Shown in pieces: positions 42,054-51,448 of a DNA stretch of 64,000 nucleotides; the stretch's first letter is position 1, and each line of letters starts with the position of its first letter. Position numbers and translations under genes: made by a program. The stretch is from Mucinivorans hirudinis. GTDB lineage: Bacteria; Bacteroidota; Bacteroidia; Bacteroidales; Rikenellaceae. Below the pieces are notes generated by a model that did not search any database, was not told the DNA's origin, and saw nothing but the letters and a program-made list of their open reading frames with translations. The DNA is taken from the NCBI GenBank assembly GCA_000723505.1, contig HG934468.1, positions 2,698,798 to 2,762,797 on the forward strand, given 5' to 3'.

Positions 42054-43283
42054 ATGTCCATATTATCGGGTAAATATGTCACTAGAAACGAGCTATTGGT
42101 TATATTGATTTTCATCATATACCCCTTAGCCTCTTTACCTTTAATTTTGGTTGAGATATATAATCGAAAAAAATACGCCTATACTCTGCTTTCTCTTTTT
42201 ATGGGATTGTGTGCAATTCTTTTCCCACCCTTTGCCGACCTATATAGACATCAATTGGACTACTACCATTTTGCAACAGGAGATTTAAATATTCTCTTCT
42301 CCAACCAAAAAAACTTTGACTTCATTCTATACTTCATAAGCAAGATTTTTGCTCTTACCGGTATTCATTTCGAGTTAATCAGATTCTTGTTCGCTTTCTT
42401 GTCGTACCAGATTATTTTTTGGGTTTTTAGAGATATAGTAAAAAACAATGTTTTTCTACAGCAGAGTCAAAAATATTTCTTCATAGCCTTCATTTGTGCC
42501 TTTTTAGCAGTACCTTTTATATGGATAGTTACCGGATTGCGCTATATGATGGCAACAATGTTTGTGGCATTGGGCGTGTATTTGCTTTTTTTCAAGAATA
42601 AAAAGATAGGATGGCTCTGGATTGTAATTGCTTGTTGTACCCACTTTGGGGTTTTGATGATAGTTCTTTTTATGATAATTTTCAAATTATTTCCCTTTAT
42701 AAAATTTGGTAAAAAGTGGACAATCACTACTACCATCGTTCTATTTTTATTTTCAAGTTCCTTGATGTTAATGTTTTACGACTTGCTGACCTTTGACGAA
42801 GACCTCAAGCGTGTCGGGTATGTATACATAAAGAACACGGAAGAATTTAATGATGCCCGTTCACTATTTGGTCTTATCGCCACCATTATGGAGCGAGCCT
42901 CTCTGCCATTGCTGATAGTATTACTTTTTACAGAAAAAAAAAGGTATGTATACACCTCTCTATATTTTGCGATAGTGATTTTAATAGGTCTTACCCAACC
43001 TTTTATAGTTATATTTAATCGCCTCACCTTGACCGCAGTGATATTGATGATGATTAGTGCAATATCCACCTTCGAATTGAGCAGATACAAGATGTTTATG
43101 TTCAAGCTCTTATTTGCAGCAATGATCATAACTACGATAGCTTACACGTATGGATACAGGGATCCACTGATGAAAGGAAAGCTATATCAAATCTTATATA
43201 AACCTGCCCCTATCATACTCATTTATGAGTATGATAAAAGGTGGATTGACTCCGAAATACAACCTAATGGGGAGTTCTATTAA
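42054..43283 (+). CDS. EpsG-family (Wzy-like) polysaccharide polymerase
   Basis: A 409-residue membrane protein with about ten helices. Family-type segments: YPLASLPLILVEIYN, FPPFADLYRHQLDYYH, the loop VTGLRYMMATMFVALGVYL and FGVLMIVLFMIIF. EpsG proteins polymerise repeat units. It is the last clear gene of the plus-strand run. Codons are more AT-rich than those of the genes before 40 kb, as is common for Wzy. Confidence 0.85.
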   Translation: MSILSGKYVTRNELLVILIFIIYPLASLPLILVEIYNRKKYAYTLLSLFMGLCAILFPPFADLYRHQLDYYHFATGDLNILFSNQKNFDFILYFISKIFALTGIHFELIRFLFAFLSYQIIFWVFRDIVKNNVFLQQSQKYFFIAFICAFLAVPFIWIVTGLRYMMATMFVALGVYLLFFKNKKIGWLWIVIACCTHFGVLMIVLFMIIFKLFPFIKFGKKWTITTTIVLFLFSSSLMLMFYDLLTFDEDLKRVGYVYIKNTEEFNDARSLFGLIATIMERASLPLLIVLLFTEKKRYVYTSLYFAIVILIGLTQPFIVIFNRLTLTAVILMMISAISTFELSRYKMFMFKLLFAAMIITTIAYTYGYRDPLMKGKLYQILYKPAPIILIYEYDKRWIDSEIQPNGEFY

Positions 43284-43363
43284 GGAGACTGCCAGCACAG
43301 GGTCGTTTATCCATAAAGGCGTGTTGCTTGCCGGAGTGAAAGACAATGCCGGTGGTTTTCTGA

Positions 43364-44189
43364 GGTAATGTTTCAAAATAGCTGATTTGGTATATTTATG
43401 GTGTTCTTTGGTAGAGGTTTTTTTCAATGTATATTCCTATCAGTTTGTCGTGCACTTGCTCGCTTTTTGAGAAACAAATTGTCTTTCGGCAGAGCCTTTT
43501 CAGGTGCGTTCTAAATGTTAAATTCAATCGCTCAATTTTCCAAGTGTAAGCCTTACTGATAACGTGTTTGTCCGCAGGTAACAGACTTGAATAAGACGCC
43601 CAATCATCAGTAAAATACCTATTTATTGGGAAACATTTCATTTTATCAAGCAACTTTTTACAGGTTTCGTTATCACGCTTGCCGTTCTGCCAAGCTACTA
43701 CTAATCCGCTGCTGCGGTCGATGGCGTACCAAGTCCAACGACGATTTTTCTTGTTGCCTACAAAACTCCAAAATTCGTCCATTTCAACATTATAAGCTAT
43801 TTCAACATCAAGCTCCCTGAGTAAGCCTGCCTCAACCTTGTCGAATAAATAGGGGTTAATTTCGCTTGGAGTTTTTTTTAACCTCACCTATTACCGTGTG
43901 AGGACTTATCCCTAAAACTCTTGCTGTATCACGTATTCCACTCCCATTGGTGATCATTGTGATTATCGTCCTTTTTACGTCTGGCAGCCGCCCTTTGTTC
44001 TTAAAAGATAGCTGAAAAAACTTCCCGCAAGTCTTACATTTCCACCTTTGAGTGCCATTGGGGCTATGTCCATTCTTCTGTAAATCTTCGCTACCGCAAA
44101 ATGGGCAGCTAACTACTTTTACGTGTCTCATTTTCTCCGAGTTTTATACCTCAAAGATAAACATAATTCAGCTAATTCGCAACACTACC
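43364..44189 (-). mobile_element. IS1-family element, copy 3
   Basis: 826 bp, reverse orientation to copies 1 and 2. The ends are slightly diverged (left reads GGTAATGTTTCAAA). Flanked by a perfect 9-base direct repeat GTTTTCTGA at 43355-43363 and 44190-44198, so it is a simple insertion. Encoded proteins differ from copies 1/2 at a few residues (YLFDKVEAG, DDWASYSS, LLPADKH). Confidence 0.93.
43396..44131 (-). CDS. IS1 transposase InsA/InsB' (frameshifted), copy 3
   Basis: InsA (44131-43856) has the same zinc-ribbon protein as copies 1 and 2. InsB (43887-43396) has a Phe for Leu at INPYLFDKV, Ala for Glu in DDWASYSSL, Asp for Gly in LLPADKH, and Lys for Asn in IEKNLYQ. The A8 slippage run is conserved at the overlap. 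Both frames are open. Confidence 0.86.
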
Positions 44190-44285
44190 GTTTTCTGATT
44201 ATTCCGACTCTGTTCTCAGATGTGACTATTGTTAGTGATGCAGCTACCAGATATAGCTATGTGGTCAACTTTTCGCACGCCGATT

Positions 44286-44819
44286 TTATCCAGATTCACG
44301 CCCATAAAGAGACCGTTGTTGGTGTCGTCGAAACCGAATAGTGGGAGTGTGAAAATACATAGTTGCCTCGTCAAGATTGAGTTCAGAGAACTTATTGCCG
44401 AAATTTCGTATGTGTCTCCTATCTTCCGCTATTCTGTGGGTAATCATCGTTGCCTCGAAGTATGCAATGTCAATATCGGAATCTAACAAATTGTTAATGA
44501 CATCCTCATTGATTGAGTTCTCACTCAAAAAATCATCCGCATCAACAAACATAATAAATTCACCTCAAGAGTGTTTTATTACAATATTTCTTGATGTAGA
44601 CACCCCTTGATTAGATTGCCTGTGAATTTTAATGTTATTAAATTCCTCTTTCAATAGTTCGAGTTTATGCACGGAATCATCAGGCGAGCCATCATCTACG
44701 CAGATAATTTCAAAACAGTCTATTTTTTGACTTTCAATGCTCCTTATGCATCTCTCAATATACTCTGAGACGTTGTAAATAGGAATTACAAAACTAATAT
44801 TGGAACCATTTTGCGTTAT
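44286..44819 (-). pseudogene. Glycosyltransferase family 2 pseudogene
   Basis: The minus-strand frame reads ISFVIPIYNVSEYIERCIRS, CVDDGSPDD, then an in-frame TGA at 44567-44565 before GEFIMFVDADDFLSE. So the GT2 core is broken just before its metal motif. The natural start seems changed from ATG to ATA at 44819-44817, where it overlaps the upstream gene as ATAA instead of the usual ATGA. Similarity fades after about 44340, suggesting a further frameshift or truncation. Confidence 0.82.
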
Positions 44820-45934
44820 GTTACCCTAGATTTATAATAATTTTCCAGCCTCAGGGCATTATCGTGAATATCAAAGCCGCCTTTGACAATTTTATCATAA
44901 TTATCTTCTCTATGGTGATTCTTAACAGATAGAATAATTTTCTCTGCCCATATTTGTGCACCATCGGTGAGGGGTAATGTCTCGATGCAATCTTGAACGA
45001 CAGAAACCTCTAGTGGAATTACATCAGAAATTATTGATTTAACACCAGAGGTTTGAGCTTCAATCAAAGCAAGTGGCAATCCTTCAAATATTGATGGGAA
45101 TAAGAATACATCCATTGCTTGTAAAAACTCATTGACATTATTCGCGGCACCCATTAATAACACTTTGGCGGAAATTCCCAATTTTGATATTCTATTTTCT
45201 ATTTCCTTTCTCAGCTCGCCATCCCCAACTAACATCAGCACGCAGTCATCCTCTATTTTTATTAATTCACTGAAAATGTCAACTATAAATTTATGATTCT
45301 TTGGATATAAATAATTTCCCACATGCCCCACAACCAGGGTTGAGTCTTTAATGTCATATTTATTCCTAATTGTTTTTCTCGTTTGTTCGTTAAACCTATA
45401 TTTGTTGGCATCAATGGCATTGGGCATTATCAAATACTCGCGTTTTTTTACAATATCTTTTGTAAACAATTCCTTCGCTTTTGCATCGGCACAGGTAATG
45501 TAATCACTAGCCAAAAAACAAATTCTTTTTTTTGCATAGTACTTTGTAAATATATTGTATGGAAATTTAGTGCGCAAATCTATTCCTATTCCGTGATTAT
45601 GAATAATCCTATTTTTCACTCCGTGTCTGTATGCGGATTGCAAATTGTACCAGTATGATACACATTGATGAAAATGGACAATTTGGTATTCGGGGTGCTC
45701 GTCAAAAAATTTATCTACTTCTCGGTAATGTTTTATTGGATTCTTTCTCCTTGCGGTTAAACAAAATACCTTGCCTCCAAGCGTTCTAACCTCCTGGTCG
45801 AAAAAACCATTCTCAGTAGTTACTAAAAAATCAAAAATGACCTCCTGACGATTTAGTGCTCTCAGGTATGCCATTAACATCGTACCCATTCCGCCGTTAT
45901 TTAATCCACCTATGCAGTGTAATACCCTTATCAT
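44816..45934 (-). CDS. Glycosyltransferase family 4 (GT-B)
   Basis: A 372-residue GT-B enzyme: VLHCIGGLNNGGMGTMLMAY at the N-terminus, acceptor domain to about 180, then donor domain VVGHVGNYLYPKNHKF, VLMLVGDGELRKEIE and the EX7E-type FPSIFEGLPLALIEAQ. It resembles EpsF-like transferases. It is on the minus strand, head-to-head with the PQQ-like gene and followed by the GT2 pseudogene, so it belongs to a second, converging polysaccharide transcript. Confidence 0.9.
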   Translation of the reverse strand: MIRVLHCIGGLNNGGMGTMLMAYLRALNRQEVIFDFLVTTENGFFDQEVRTLGGKVFCLTARRKNPIKHYREVDKFFDEHPEYQIVHFHQCVSYWYNLQSAYRHGVKNRIIHNHGIGIDLRTKFPYNIFTKYYAKKRICFLASDYITCADAKAKELFTKDIVKKREYLIMPNAIDANKYRFNEQTRKTIRNKYDIKDSTLVVGHVGNYLYPKNHKFIVDIFSELIKIEDDCVLMLVGDGELRKEIENRISKLGISAKVLLMGAANNVNEFLQAMDVFLFPSIFEGLPLALIEAQTSGVKSIISDVIPLEVSVVQDCIETLPLTDGAQIWAEKIILSVKNHHREDNYDKIVKGGFDIHDNALRLENYYKSRVT

Positions 45935-46009
45935 TTCTCAATAATATTTTGTAGTTAATAATATTTATTGTATATTTGAATAACATACAAATGTAATAAA
46001 AATTGGAAT

Positions 46010-47278
46010 ATGAAACGTATATTTTTTGTTATCATTTCCCTCCTATTGCTCCAATTAGCCTCGGCACAAAACCCAGCCATCGGCTGGCGTGGCGAGGAGC
46101 GACAAGGGATCTACAATGAATCGGGGCTGCTCAAGGAGTGGGGCGCGGAGGGACCTAAGTTGCTGTGGGCGGTGGAAAATTGCGGCAAGGGCTACTCGAG
46201 TCCAACCATCTATGGCGACAGAATCTACCTCACATCACTCACCGAAGATGAGCAGGGTGAGCAGGTGGTTGCCTTCACAATAGAGGGTAAGAAGTTGTGG
46301 GAGAGAGCCTACGGCAGGATGTGGGGCAAATCATTCCCCGATGCGCGTACAACGCCAACGCTCTACAAAGGGAGGCTTTATGTTATTTCGGGGGTGGGCG
46401 ACGTTGCCTGCATAGATGCCGCCACGGGTGAGATTGTGTGGCAGCGGGAGGCGGGTGTGGAGTATGGCTCTAATCTTGCTCTGTATGGCGAGTCGGAATC
46501 GCCGCTCGTTTTCGACGATAAAGTTATCTACACCCCCGGTGGCGAGAAAACAACCATCGTTGCACTCAATGCCCTAACGGGTGCTGAAGTGTGGAAAACG
46601 GAGGCTATTCATAATCAGGAAAATAGTTATGTAAATCCGGTTCTTATTACTCATAACGGCAAGCGCCAGATTGTAACCTGCACGGGCGATTATTTAATAA
46701 GCCTCGACCCTCAATCCGGCAAAGTGCTTTGGAAAATTATGCCCCTGCCCCAGGAGAAACGCTACTATCCCGACGGCAAGCGCGCCGACACGGCTTTTAC
46801 GAATACACCAATCTACCACAACGGCAAAATATACCTCACAAGCGGGCACGGGCAGGGTTCGCAAATGTTTGAAATAAACCCAGAAAGTAGTGATGTTAAA
46901 CTGCTTTGGCGCAATGATGACCAAAGTTCTCAGATGGGAGGTGCGATACTCATAGACAATGTAGTGTACGCCCCCAGCTGGATAAACAACTCGAAGGGCA
47001 ACTGGACGGCAGTGGATTGGAACACGGGCGAGACACTCTATAACACCGAGTGGCGTAACAAGGGTTCTATGATTTATGCCGATGGGATGTTCTACTGCTA
47101 CGAAGACCGCCAAGGGTGGGTAGCATTAGTAAAGCCAAATCCCCAAAAGTGGGAGGTTGTGAGCGAGTTTCGTCTTAAGGGGGGTGATGGATACCACTGG
47201 GCGCATCCAGTCATCCACAAAGGCATCCTCTATATTCGCCACGGCAATGGGCTGCTGGCTTTTGAAATAAGATGTTAG
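46010..47278 (+). CDS. Exported PQQ-like beta-propeller protein
   Basis: A 422-residue protein with a Sec signal peptide (MKRIFFVIISLLLLQLASAQ, cleaved after SAQ). The body is WD/PQQ-type repeats with Ala-Trp docking-like segments: AATGEIVWQREAG, ALTGAEVWKTEA, SGKVLWKIMP and NTGETLYNTEW, the layout of the PQQ-binding-like family (BamB/quinoprotein-like). No catalytic residues for PQQ dehydrogenase are evident. A periplasmic scaffold or sugar-related role is possible. Confidence 0.82.
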   Translation: MKRIFFVIISLLLLQLASAQNPAIGWRGEERQGIYNESGLLKEWGAEGPKLLWAVENCGKGYSSPTIYGDRIYLTSLTEDEQGEQVVAFTIEGKKLWERAYGRMWGKSFPDARTTPTLYKGRLYVISGVGDVACIDAATGEIVWQREAGVEYGSNLALYGESESPLVFDDKVIYTPGGEKTTIVALNALTGAEVWKTEAIHNQENSYVNPVLITHNGKRQIVTCTGDYLISLDPQSGKVLWKIMPLPQEKRYYPDGKRADTAFTNTPIYHNGKIYLTSGHGQGSQMFEINPESSDVKLLWRNDDQSSQMGGAILIDNVVYAPSWINNSKGNWTAVDWNTGETLYNTEWRNKGSMIYADGMFYCYEDRQGWVALVKPNPQKWEVVSEFRLKGGDGYHWAHPVIHKGILYIRHGNGLLAFEIRC

Positions 47279-47350
47279 TTATTTGTGTAGTTAGTGCAAA
47301 TTAACGACGGATAAATTGTAATAATTTTTTATGATTGACAAAAAAGTCAC

Positions 47351-47358
47351 TACCTTTG
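47351..47358 (+). promoter_or_regulatory. -7 element of epimerase promoter
   Basis: TACCTTTG, a TAnnTTTG match, lies 18 bases upstream of the ATG at 47377; the -33 region has TTG-containing sequence (near 47316 and 47335) but spacing is ambiguous. The preceding ~70 bases are AT-rich and unassigned. Confidence 0.5.
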
Positions 47359-47376
47359 TGACATAAATATATAGAT

Positions 47377-48351
47377 ATGCAAACAGTAAAAGTATTGGTT
47401 ACGGGCGGAGCGGGATTTATCGGCTCTAACCTGTGTGAAACTCTTTTGGGTAAAGGATTTGGTGTGGTTTGCCTCGATAATTTTTCGACCGGTCACCGCT
47501 ATAATGTGGAGCAGTTTTTGTTGAATCCCAATTTTACTCTTATCGAAGGCGATATTCGCGATTTGGAAACTTGTAGTAACGCAGTTGCCGGAGTAGATTA
47601 TGTTTTGCACGAGGCGGCGCTCGGCTCTGTTCCACGTTCGATAAAAGACCCTATTACCTCTAATGATGTCAATGTTGGTGGATTTCTCAATATGCTTGTC
47701 GCGGCAAGAGATGCCGGTGTTAAGAGATTTGTGTATGCGGCAAGTTCATCAACTTATGGTGACAGTAAGTCGCTGCCAAAGGTCGAAGAGGTTATTGGAA
47801 GACCACTGTCGCCATACGCAATTACCAAATATGTGAATGAGTTGTATGCCGATGTTTTTTCACGTACGTACGGGATGGAGTGTATCGGTTTGCGCTATTT
47901 CAATGTGTTTGGTCGCCGTCAAGACCCCAATGGTGCTTATGCTGCTGTAATTCCGTTGTTTGTCAAGAAGTTTATCAATCACGAATCTCCGGTTATCAAC
48001 GGTGACGGGGAGTATTCCCGCGACTTTACATATGTGGACAATGTCGTGCAGATGAATCTTTTGGCAATCACAACAGATAATAAAGAGGCTGTTAATCAGG
48101 TTTACAATACCGCTTTTGGCGAACGGACGACTTTGAATCAGTTGGTGGGTTACATCAAGGAGTTTTTGAGTGAATTTGACCCGCAAATAGCAAAAGTGGA
48201 GGTTCTTCACGGACCAAATAGAGCAGGAGATATACCTCACTCCTTGGCTAATGTGGATAAGGCTCGCAACCTTTTGGGCTATGCTCCCGGGTTTTCGATG
48301 AGAGACGGTCTGCGAGAAGCAGTTGAATGGTACTGGAATAATTTGAAGTAG
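47377..48351 (+). CDS. NAD-dependent UDP-sugar 4-epimerase (WbpP-like SDR)
   Basis: A 324-residue extended SDR. NAD-binding [12 protein letters not shown] at residues 7-18, then EGDIRD, the catalytic serine region ASSSTYG and YAITKYVNE (YxxxK). [12 protein letters not shown] is the loop typical of WbpP/Gne-type UDP-GlcNAc(A) C4-epimerases. Reaction: interconversion of UDP-GlcNAc and UDP-GalNAc (or acids), supplying the polysaccharide cluster. The exact substrate cannot be assigned. Confidence 0.88.
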   Translation: MQTVKVLVTGGAGFIGSNLCETLLGKGFGVVCLDNFSTGHRYNVEQFLLNPNFTLIEGDIRDLETCSNAVAGVDYVLHEAALGSVPRSIKDPITSNDVNVGGFLNMLVAARDAGVKRFVYAASSSTYGDSKSLPKVEEVIGRPLSPYAITKYVNELYADVFSRTYGMECIGLRYFNVFGRRQDPNGAYAAVIPLFVKKFINHESPVINGDGEYSRDFTYVDNVVQMNLLAITTDNKEAVNQVYNTAFGERTTLNQLVGYIKEFLSEFDPQIAKVEVLHGPNRAGDIPHSLANVDKARNLLGYAPGFSMRDGLREAVEWYWNNLK

Positions 48352-48570
48352 GTGCAGGCTGTCTGCATAGGTCGCGGATTTGGGGCTATGCTCCAAAGAG
48401 GTGGAAGGAGACCAAAGGGGGGTGTGTGCAAAAAGACTTTGCACTCCTCTCCTTTTGCGTTGAGTTTGAGAGGTTCTCACGATTCGTATAAATACTCATT
48501 CGATTTACAAACAAAACTCCATTGTCCGGTTCGTAAAATTTGGTGAAATTTGCACCATAATTTTTACTGA

Positions 48571-49563
48571 ATGGGCAAGAGAATTTTTCTATATATATTA
48601 GTCCTGTTGCTTTGCGGGCAAACTACTCACTCACAGGAACAAAAGAGGAATCGAAAGTTGGAGCGATTCGAGAGGCGCCAGGCACGTAATAGGCAGTTGC
48701 AGGGTGAGATTCAGCTTTCGGGTGCTTTTGCGCTCTATCCGATGGTGGTGCGTTGGGCGGAGGAGTTTCGTAAGCTATACCCGCGGGTGAAGATAGATAT
48801 TTCGGCAGGTGGTGCGGGCAAGGGTATAACGGATGCTTTAGCCGGAGTGGTCGATTTCGGAATGGTCTCGCGCGAGATTCACCCCGCCGAGGTGGAGAAG
48901 GGTGCATTTGCCATTGCTGTTGCCAAAGATGCTGTTGTTGTTACCGTCAATTCTAATAATCCACTCATTAATATTATACGTACGCGCGGGCTTACTCGTT
49001 CTGCGGCTGTAGCCTTATGGAAAACTCAAACTGCCCATACGTGGGGTGATGTCTTGGGTACGCCTAGTACCATTCCTGTGCACACTTACACTCGCTCCGA
49101 TGCGTGCGGTGCTGCCGACACTTGGGGCGCATATCTCGGTATCAAACAGGAGGATTTGGAGGGTACTGCCGTTTTCGGAGACCCGGGGATAGCTTCTGTC
49201 ATTCAGCGCGACAAAATCGGAATTGGCTTCAACAACATAGCGTATGCCTATAACGTGAAGACAAAAAAGCCCCACCGCAATATTGCAGTTATGCCCTTGG
49301 ACTTGAATGGCAGCGGAAGAATCGACCCCGAAGAGGATTTTTATGATACACTAGAGGAACTTTGCGAGGCGATTGCCGGCGGGCACTACCCTTCGCCACC
49401 CGCGCGGGAGCTATATTTAGTATGTCGCGGCAAACCGCAGGATGATGTGATACTTGAATTTTTAGTTTTTATCCTCACCAAAGGGCAGCAATGGACTGCG
49501 GAATCGGGATATGTACCTCTCTCGCCACAGAGATTAGAAGAGGAGCTAGACAAAATATTGTAG
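48571..49563 (+). CDS. pstS: Phosphate ABC transporter substrate-binding protein
   Basis: A 330-residue exported protein: signal MGKRIFLYILVLLLCGQ, then basic linker and QLSGAFALYPMVVRWAEEF, the PstS phosphate-binding opening (SGAxxLYP). ISAGGAGKGI and VDFGMVSREI follow the family order, and RSDACGAADTWGAYLG is the second phosphate-site segment. The 219 bases upstream contain no clear gene. Followed 67 bases later by pstC. Confidence 0.9.
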   Translation: MGKRIFLYILVLLLCGQTTHSQEQKRNRKLERFERRQARNRQLQGEIQLSGAFALYPMVVRWAEEFRKLYPRVKIDISAGGAGKGITDALAGVVDFGMVSREIHPAEVEKGAFAIAVAKDAVVVTVNSNNPLINIIRTRGLTRSAAVALWKTQTAHTWGDVLGTPSTIPVHTYTRSDACGAADTWGAYLGIKQEDLEGTAVFGDPGIASVIQRDKIGIGFNNIAYAYNVKTKKPHRNIAVMPLDLNGSGRIDPEEDFYDTLEELCEAIAGGHYPSPPARELYLVCRGKPQDDVILEFLVFILTKGQQWTAESGYVPLSPQRLEEELDKIL

Positions 49564-49630
49564 CCCCCTCTTCCCCCGACCTAAAAGTCCCCAAAGTTTC
49601 AAAAGTCACAATAGCCCCCCCCCAAAAAAA

Positions 49631-50524
49631 ATGCCCTCCCCAAGAATCATTAAAGAACGCGTTGCCGGCGCAATGATGCTGACATTTACTGTGCTGGCAT
49701 TCTTGCTGGTGGTTGCCATCGGCGTTGGTTTGGTTGTGAAGTCGATGCCCATTCTCCAGGAGAAGTCTCTGGGTGACCTGCTACTTGGTGCAAAGTGGAA
49801 GCCGATGCGCGGAGATTTTGGCTTTCTTCCATTCATACTTGGTACTTTGTGGGTTACCTTTACGGCAATTTTGTGGACTTTTCCCGTGTCTTTATTTACG
49901 GCAATATTTCTGACGGAGCATTCACCGCGCTTTACCCGCAAGATTGTATTTCCGGTATTGGATATTTTGGCGGGGTTGCCCTCGGTGGTATATGGGGTAT
50001 GGGGAGTGTTGGTTGTTGTGCCGTGGATTTCGGATTGGTTAGCTCCAAATTTTGTGGAGTACTCCACGGGGTACACCGTGTTGGCTGCATCGGTGGTGCT
50101 TGGGGTAATGATTTTGCCGTTGATGATTTCGCTTTTCGTAGAGATGTTTTCGACTGTTCCTCAGGAGCTTCGTGATGCGTCGCTGTCACTCGGGGCAACG
50201 CGGTGGCAGACAACTAAGTCTGTGATTATCAGAAAATCAGCACCTGGGATTGTGGCATCGGTGATATTGGCGATTTCGAGGGCTATGGGCGAGACTATTG
50301 CCGTTCTGATGGTATGTGGAAATATTGTGCAGTTGCCTGATTCGTTATTGGATGGATGCTATCCGCTGCCGGCATTGATTGCCAATAACTATGGCGAGAT
50401 GCTCAGCGTGCCCCTCTATGAGTCGGCTTTGATGATGGCGGCACTGATATTGTTTGTTGTGGTTTTTGTCTTTAATATTGTTTCGCGGGTGATATTGCGT
50501 AGGATAGAGAATAGAATGGCATAG
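49631..50524 (+). CDS. pstC: Phosphate ABC transporter permease
   Basis: A 297-residue inner-membrane protein with six hydrophobic helices. The EAA-type cytoplasmic loop is DASLSLGATRWQTTKSVIIRK (about 180-200), the site that contacts PstB. ERVAGAMMLTFTVLAFLLVV forms the first helix. Partner of PstA at 50600. Upstream is a C-rich run CCCCCCCCCAAAAAAA just before the ATG. Confidence 0.9.
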   Translation: MPSPRIIKERVAGAMMLTFTVLAFLLVVAIGVGLVVKSMPILQEKSLGDLLLGAKWKPMRGDFGFLPFILGTLWVTFTAILWTFPVSLFTAIFLTEHSPRFTRKIVFPVLDILAGLPSVVYGVWGVLVVVPWISDWLAPNFVEYSTGYTVLAASVVLGVMILPLMISLFVEMFSTVPQELRDASLSLGATRWQTTKSVIIRKSAPGIVASVILAISRAMGETIAVLMVCGNIVQLPDSLLDGCYPLPALIANNYGEMLSVPLYESALMMAALILFVVVFVFNIVSRVILRRIENRMA

Positions 50525-50547
50525 CGCGGTTATTGTCCGGAAATAAT

Positions 50548-50571
50548 GTCTCTTTTGTGAATAAAAGAGAC
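50548..50571 (+). terminator. Intercistronic hairpin between pstC and pstA
   Basis: A perfect 9-bp stem GTCTCTTTT / AAAAGAGAC with a 6-base loop, followed by AAAAA rather than a U run. More likely an mRNA-stability or attenuation hairpin than a terminator, since pstA follows 28 bases later. Confidence 0.5.
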
Positions 50572-50599
50572 AAAAAACTTTCATAAGAGGAATTAGAAG

Positions 50600-51448
50600 A
50601 TGAAGTTGAAATTTATAGAAGAGAAAGTCGCTAAGGCGGTGATGTTTATTACCACCTTGACCCTCTTTTTCTTTGTCGCAAGCATACTGTACACAATAGT
50701 TTCCAAAGGATGGAGCAGCCTGACGTGGGAGATGATTTCTCAGCTGCCGCAGGGGGGGTTCTATATTGGTGGTGATGGGGGGATTCTCAATGCCATTGTC
50801 GGCTCGCTCTACATTGTGGGAGCATCCACCATTCTCGGGCTGCTCATTAGCATCCCCGTGGTCTTCTATATGAATGTCTACCTGAGTAAAAAATCGAAAA
50901 TCGCCTACGCTGCCCGCCTATCTTTCGATGTCCTCTTTGGCATACCCTCAATCGTTTATGGCGCATTTGCCTTCACGATAATGATTTATCTCGGTCTGAA
51001 AACATCACTCCTTGGCGGTATCATCGTGATAACGCTCCTGATTATACCTATATTTATACGCTCGATGGACGAAATTGCCCGTACGATGCCACGCGAGATT
51101 CTCGATGCAACCTTCTCATTGGGCGCAACCAAGTGGGAGAGTATCAAGGTTGTAGTGCGCCAGATTGCTCCCGGTATTGCAACTGCAACGCTGCTTTCTA
51201 TTGGTCGTGCCATCGGCGATGCGGCGGCAGTGTTATTCACTGCCGGTTATACCGACAGCATACCCACATCGCTAAGCCAACCTGCTGCCACGCTGCCCCT
51301 TGCAGTCTTTTTTCAGCTAAGTTCACCAATAGAAGAGGTGCAACAAAGAGCCTATGGAGCGGCACTGATACTTACTATTATTGTGCTGGTATTGAGCATA
51401 GTGGGTCGATTAATTACTAACCGCTTTTCAAAGAACAGAATCAAATGA
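50600..51448 (+). CDS. pstA: Phosphate ABC transporter permease
   Basis: A 282-residue membrane protein with six helices and the EAA loop DATFSLGATKWESIKVVVRQIAP. The start is MKLKFIEEKVAKAVMF. Signature ISIPVVFYMNVYLSKKSKIAYAARL and FGIPSIVYGAFAF are typical of PstA. Its stop overlaps the pstB start by four bases (ATGA), so translation is coupled. Confidence 0.9.
   Translation: MKLKFIEEKVAKAVMFITTLTLFFFVASILYTIVSKGWSSLTWEMISQLPQGGFYIGGDGGILNAIVGSLYIVGASTILGLLISIPVVFYMNVYLSKKSKIAYAARLSFDVLFGIPSIVYGAFAFTIMIYLGLKTSLLGGIIVITLLIIPIFIRSMDEIARTMPREILDATFSLGATKWESIKVVVRQIAPGIATATLLSIGRAIGDAAAVLFTAGYTDSIPTSLSQPAATLPLAVFFQLSSPIEEVQQRAYGAALILTIIVLVLSIVGRLITNRFSKNRIK

Larger units (their letters stand above)
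43225..44341 (+). pseudogene. Unrecognised 93-residue frame interrupted by IS1 copy 3
   Basis: Starting at ATG 43225 (MSMIKGGLTPKYNLMGSS, overlapping the EpsG 3' end) a frame runs to the IS1 at 43364. When IS1 and one 9-base duplicate are removed it continues through GGFLIIPTLFSDVTIVSD to a TAG at 44339-44341, 94 codons with no stop. No family is recognised. It may be a real small gene destroyed by IS1, or a chance frame. Confidence 0.35.

Noticed and set aside
44565-44567. In-frame TGA as selenocysteine in the GT2 gene
   Set aside because: Glycosyltransferases have no selenocysteine here, no SECIS-like hairpin was seen next to it, and the start codon is also damaged.
28959-45934. Complete dTDP-sugar pathway (rmlA/rmlB) in the cluster
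   Set aside because: Only the ketoisomerase-like, aminotransferase and acyl genes are present; no dTDP-glucose synthase or dehydratase was found.
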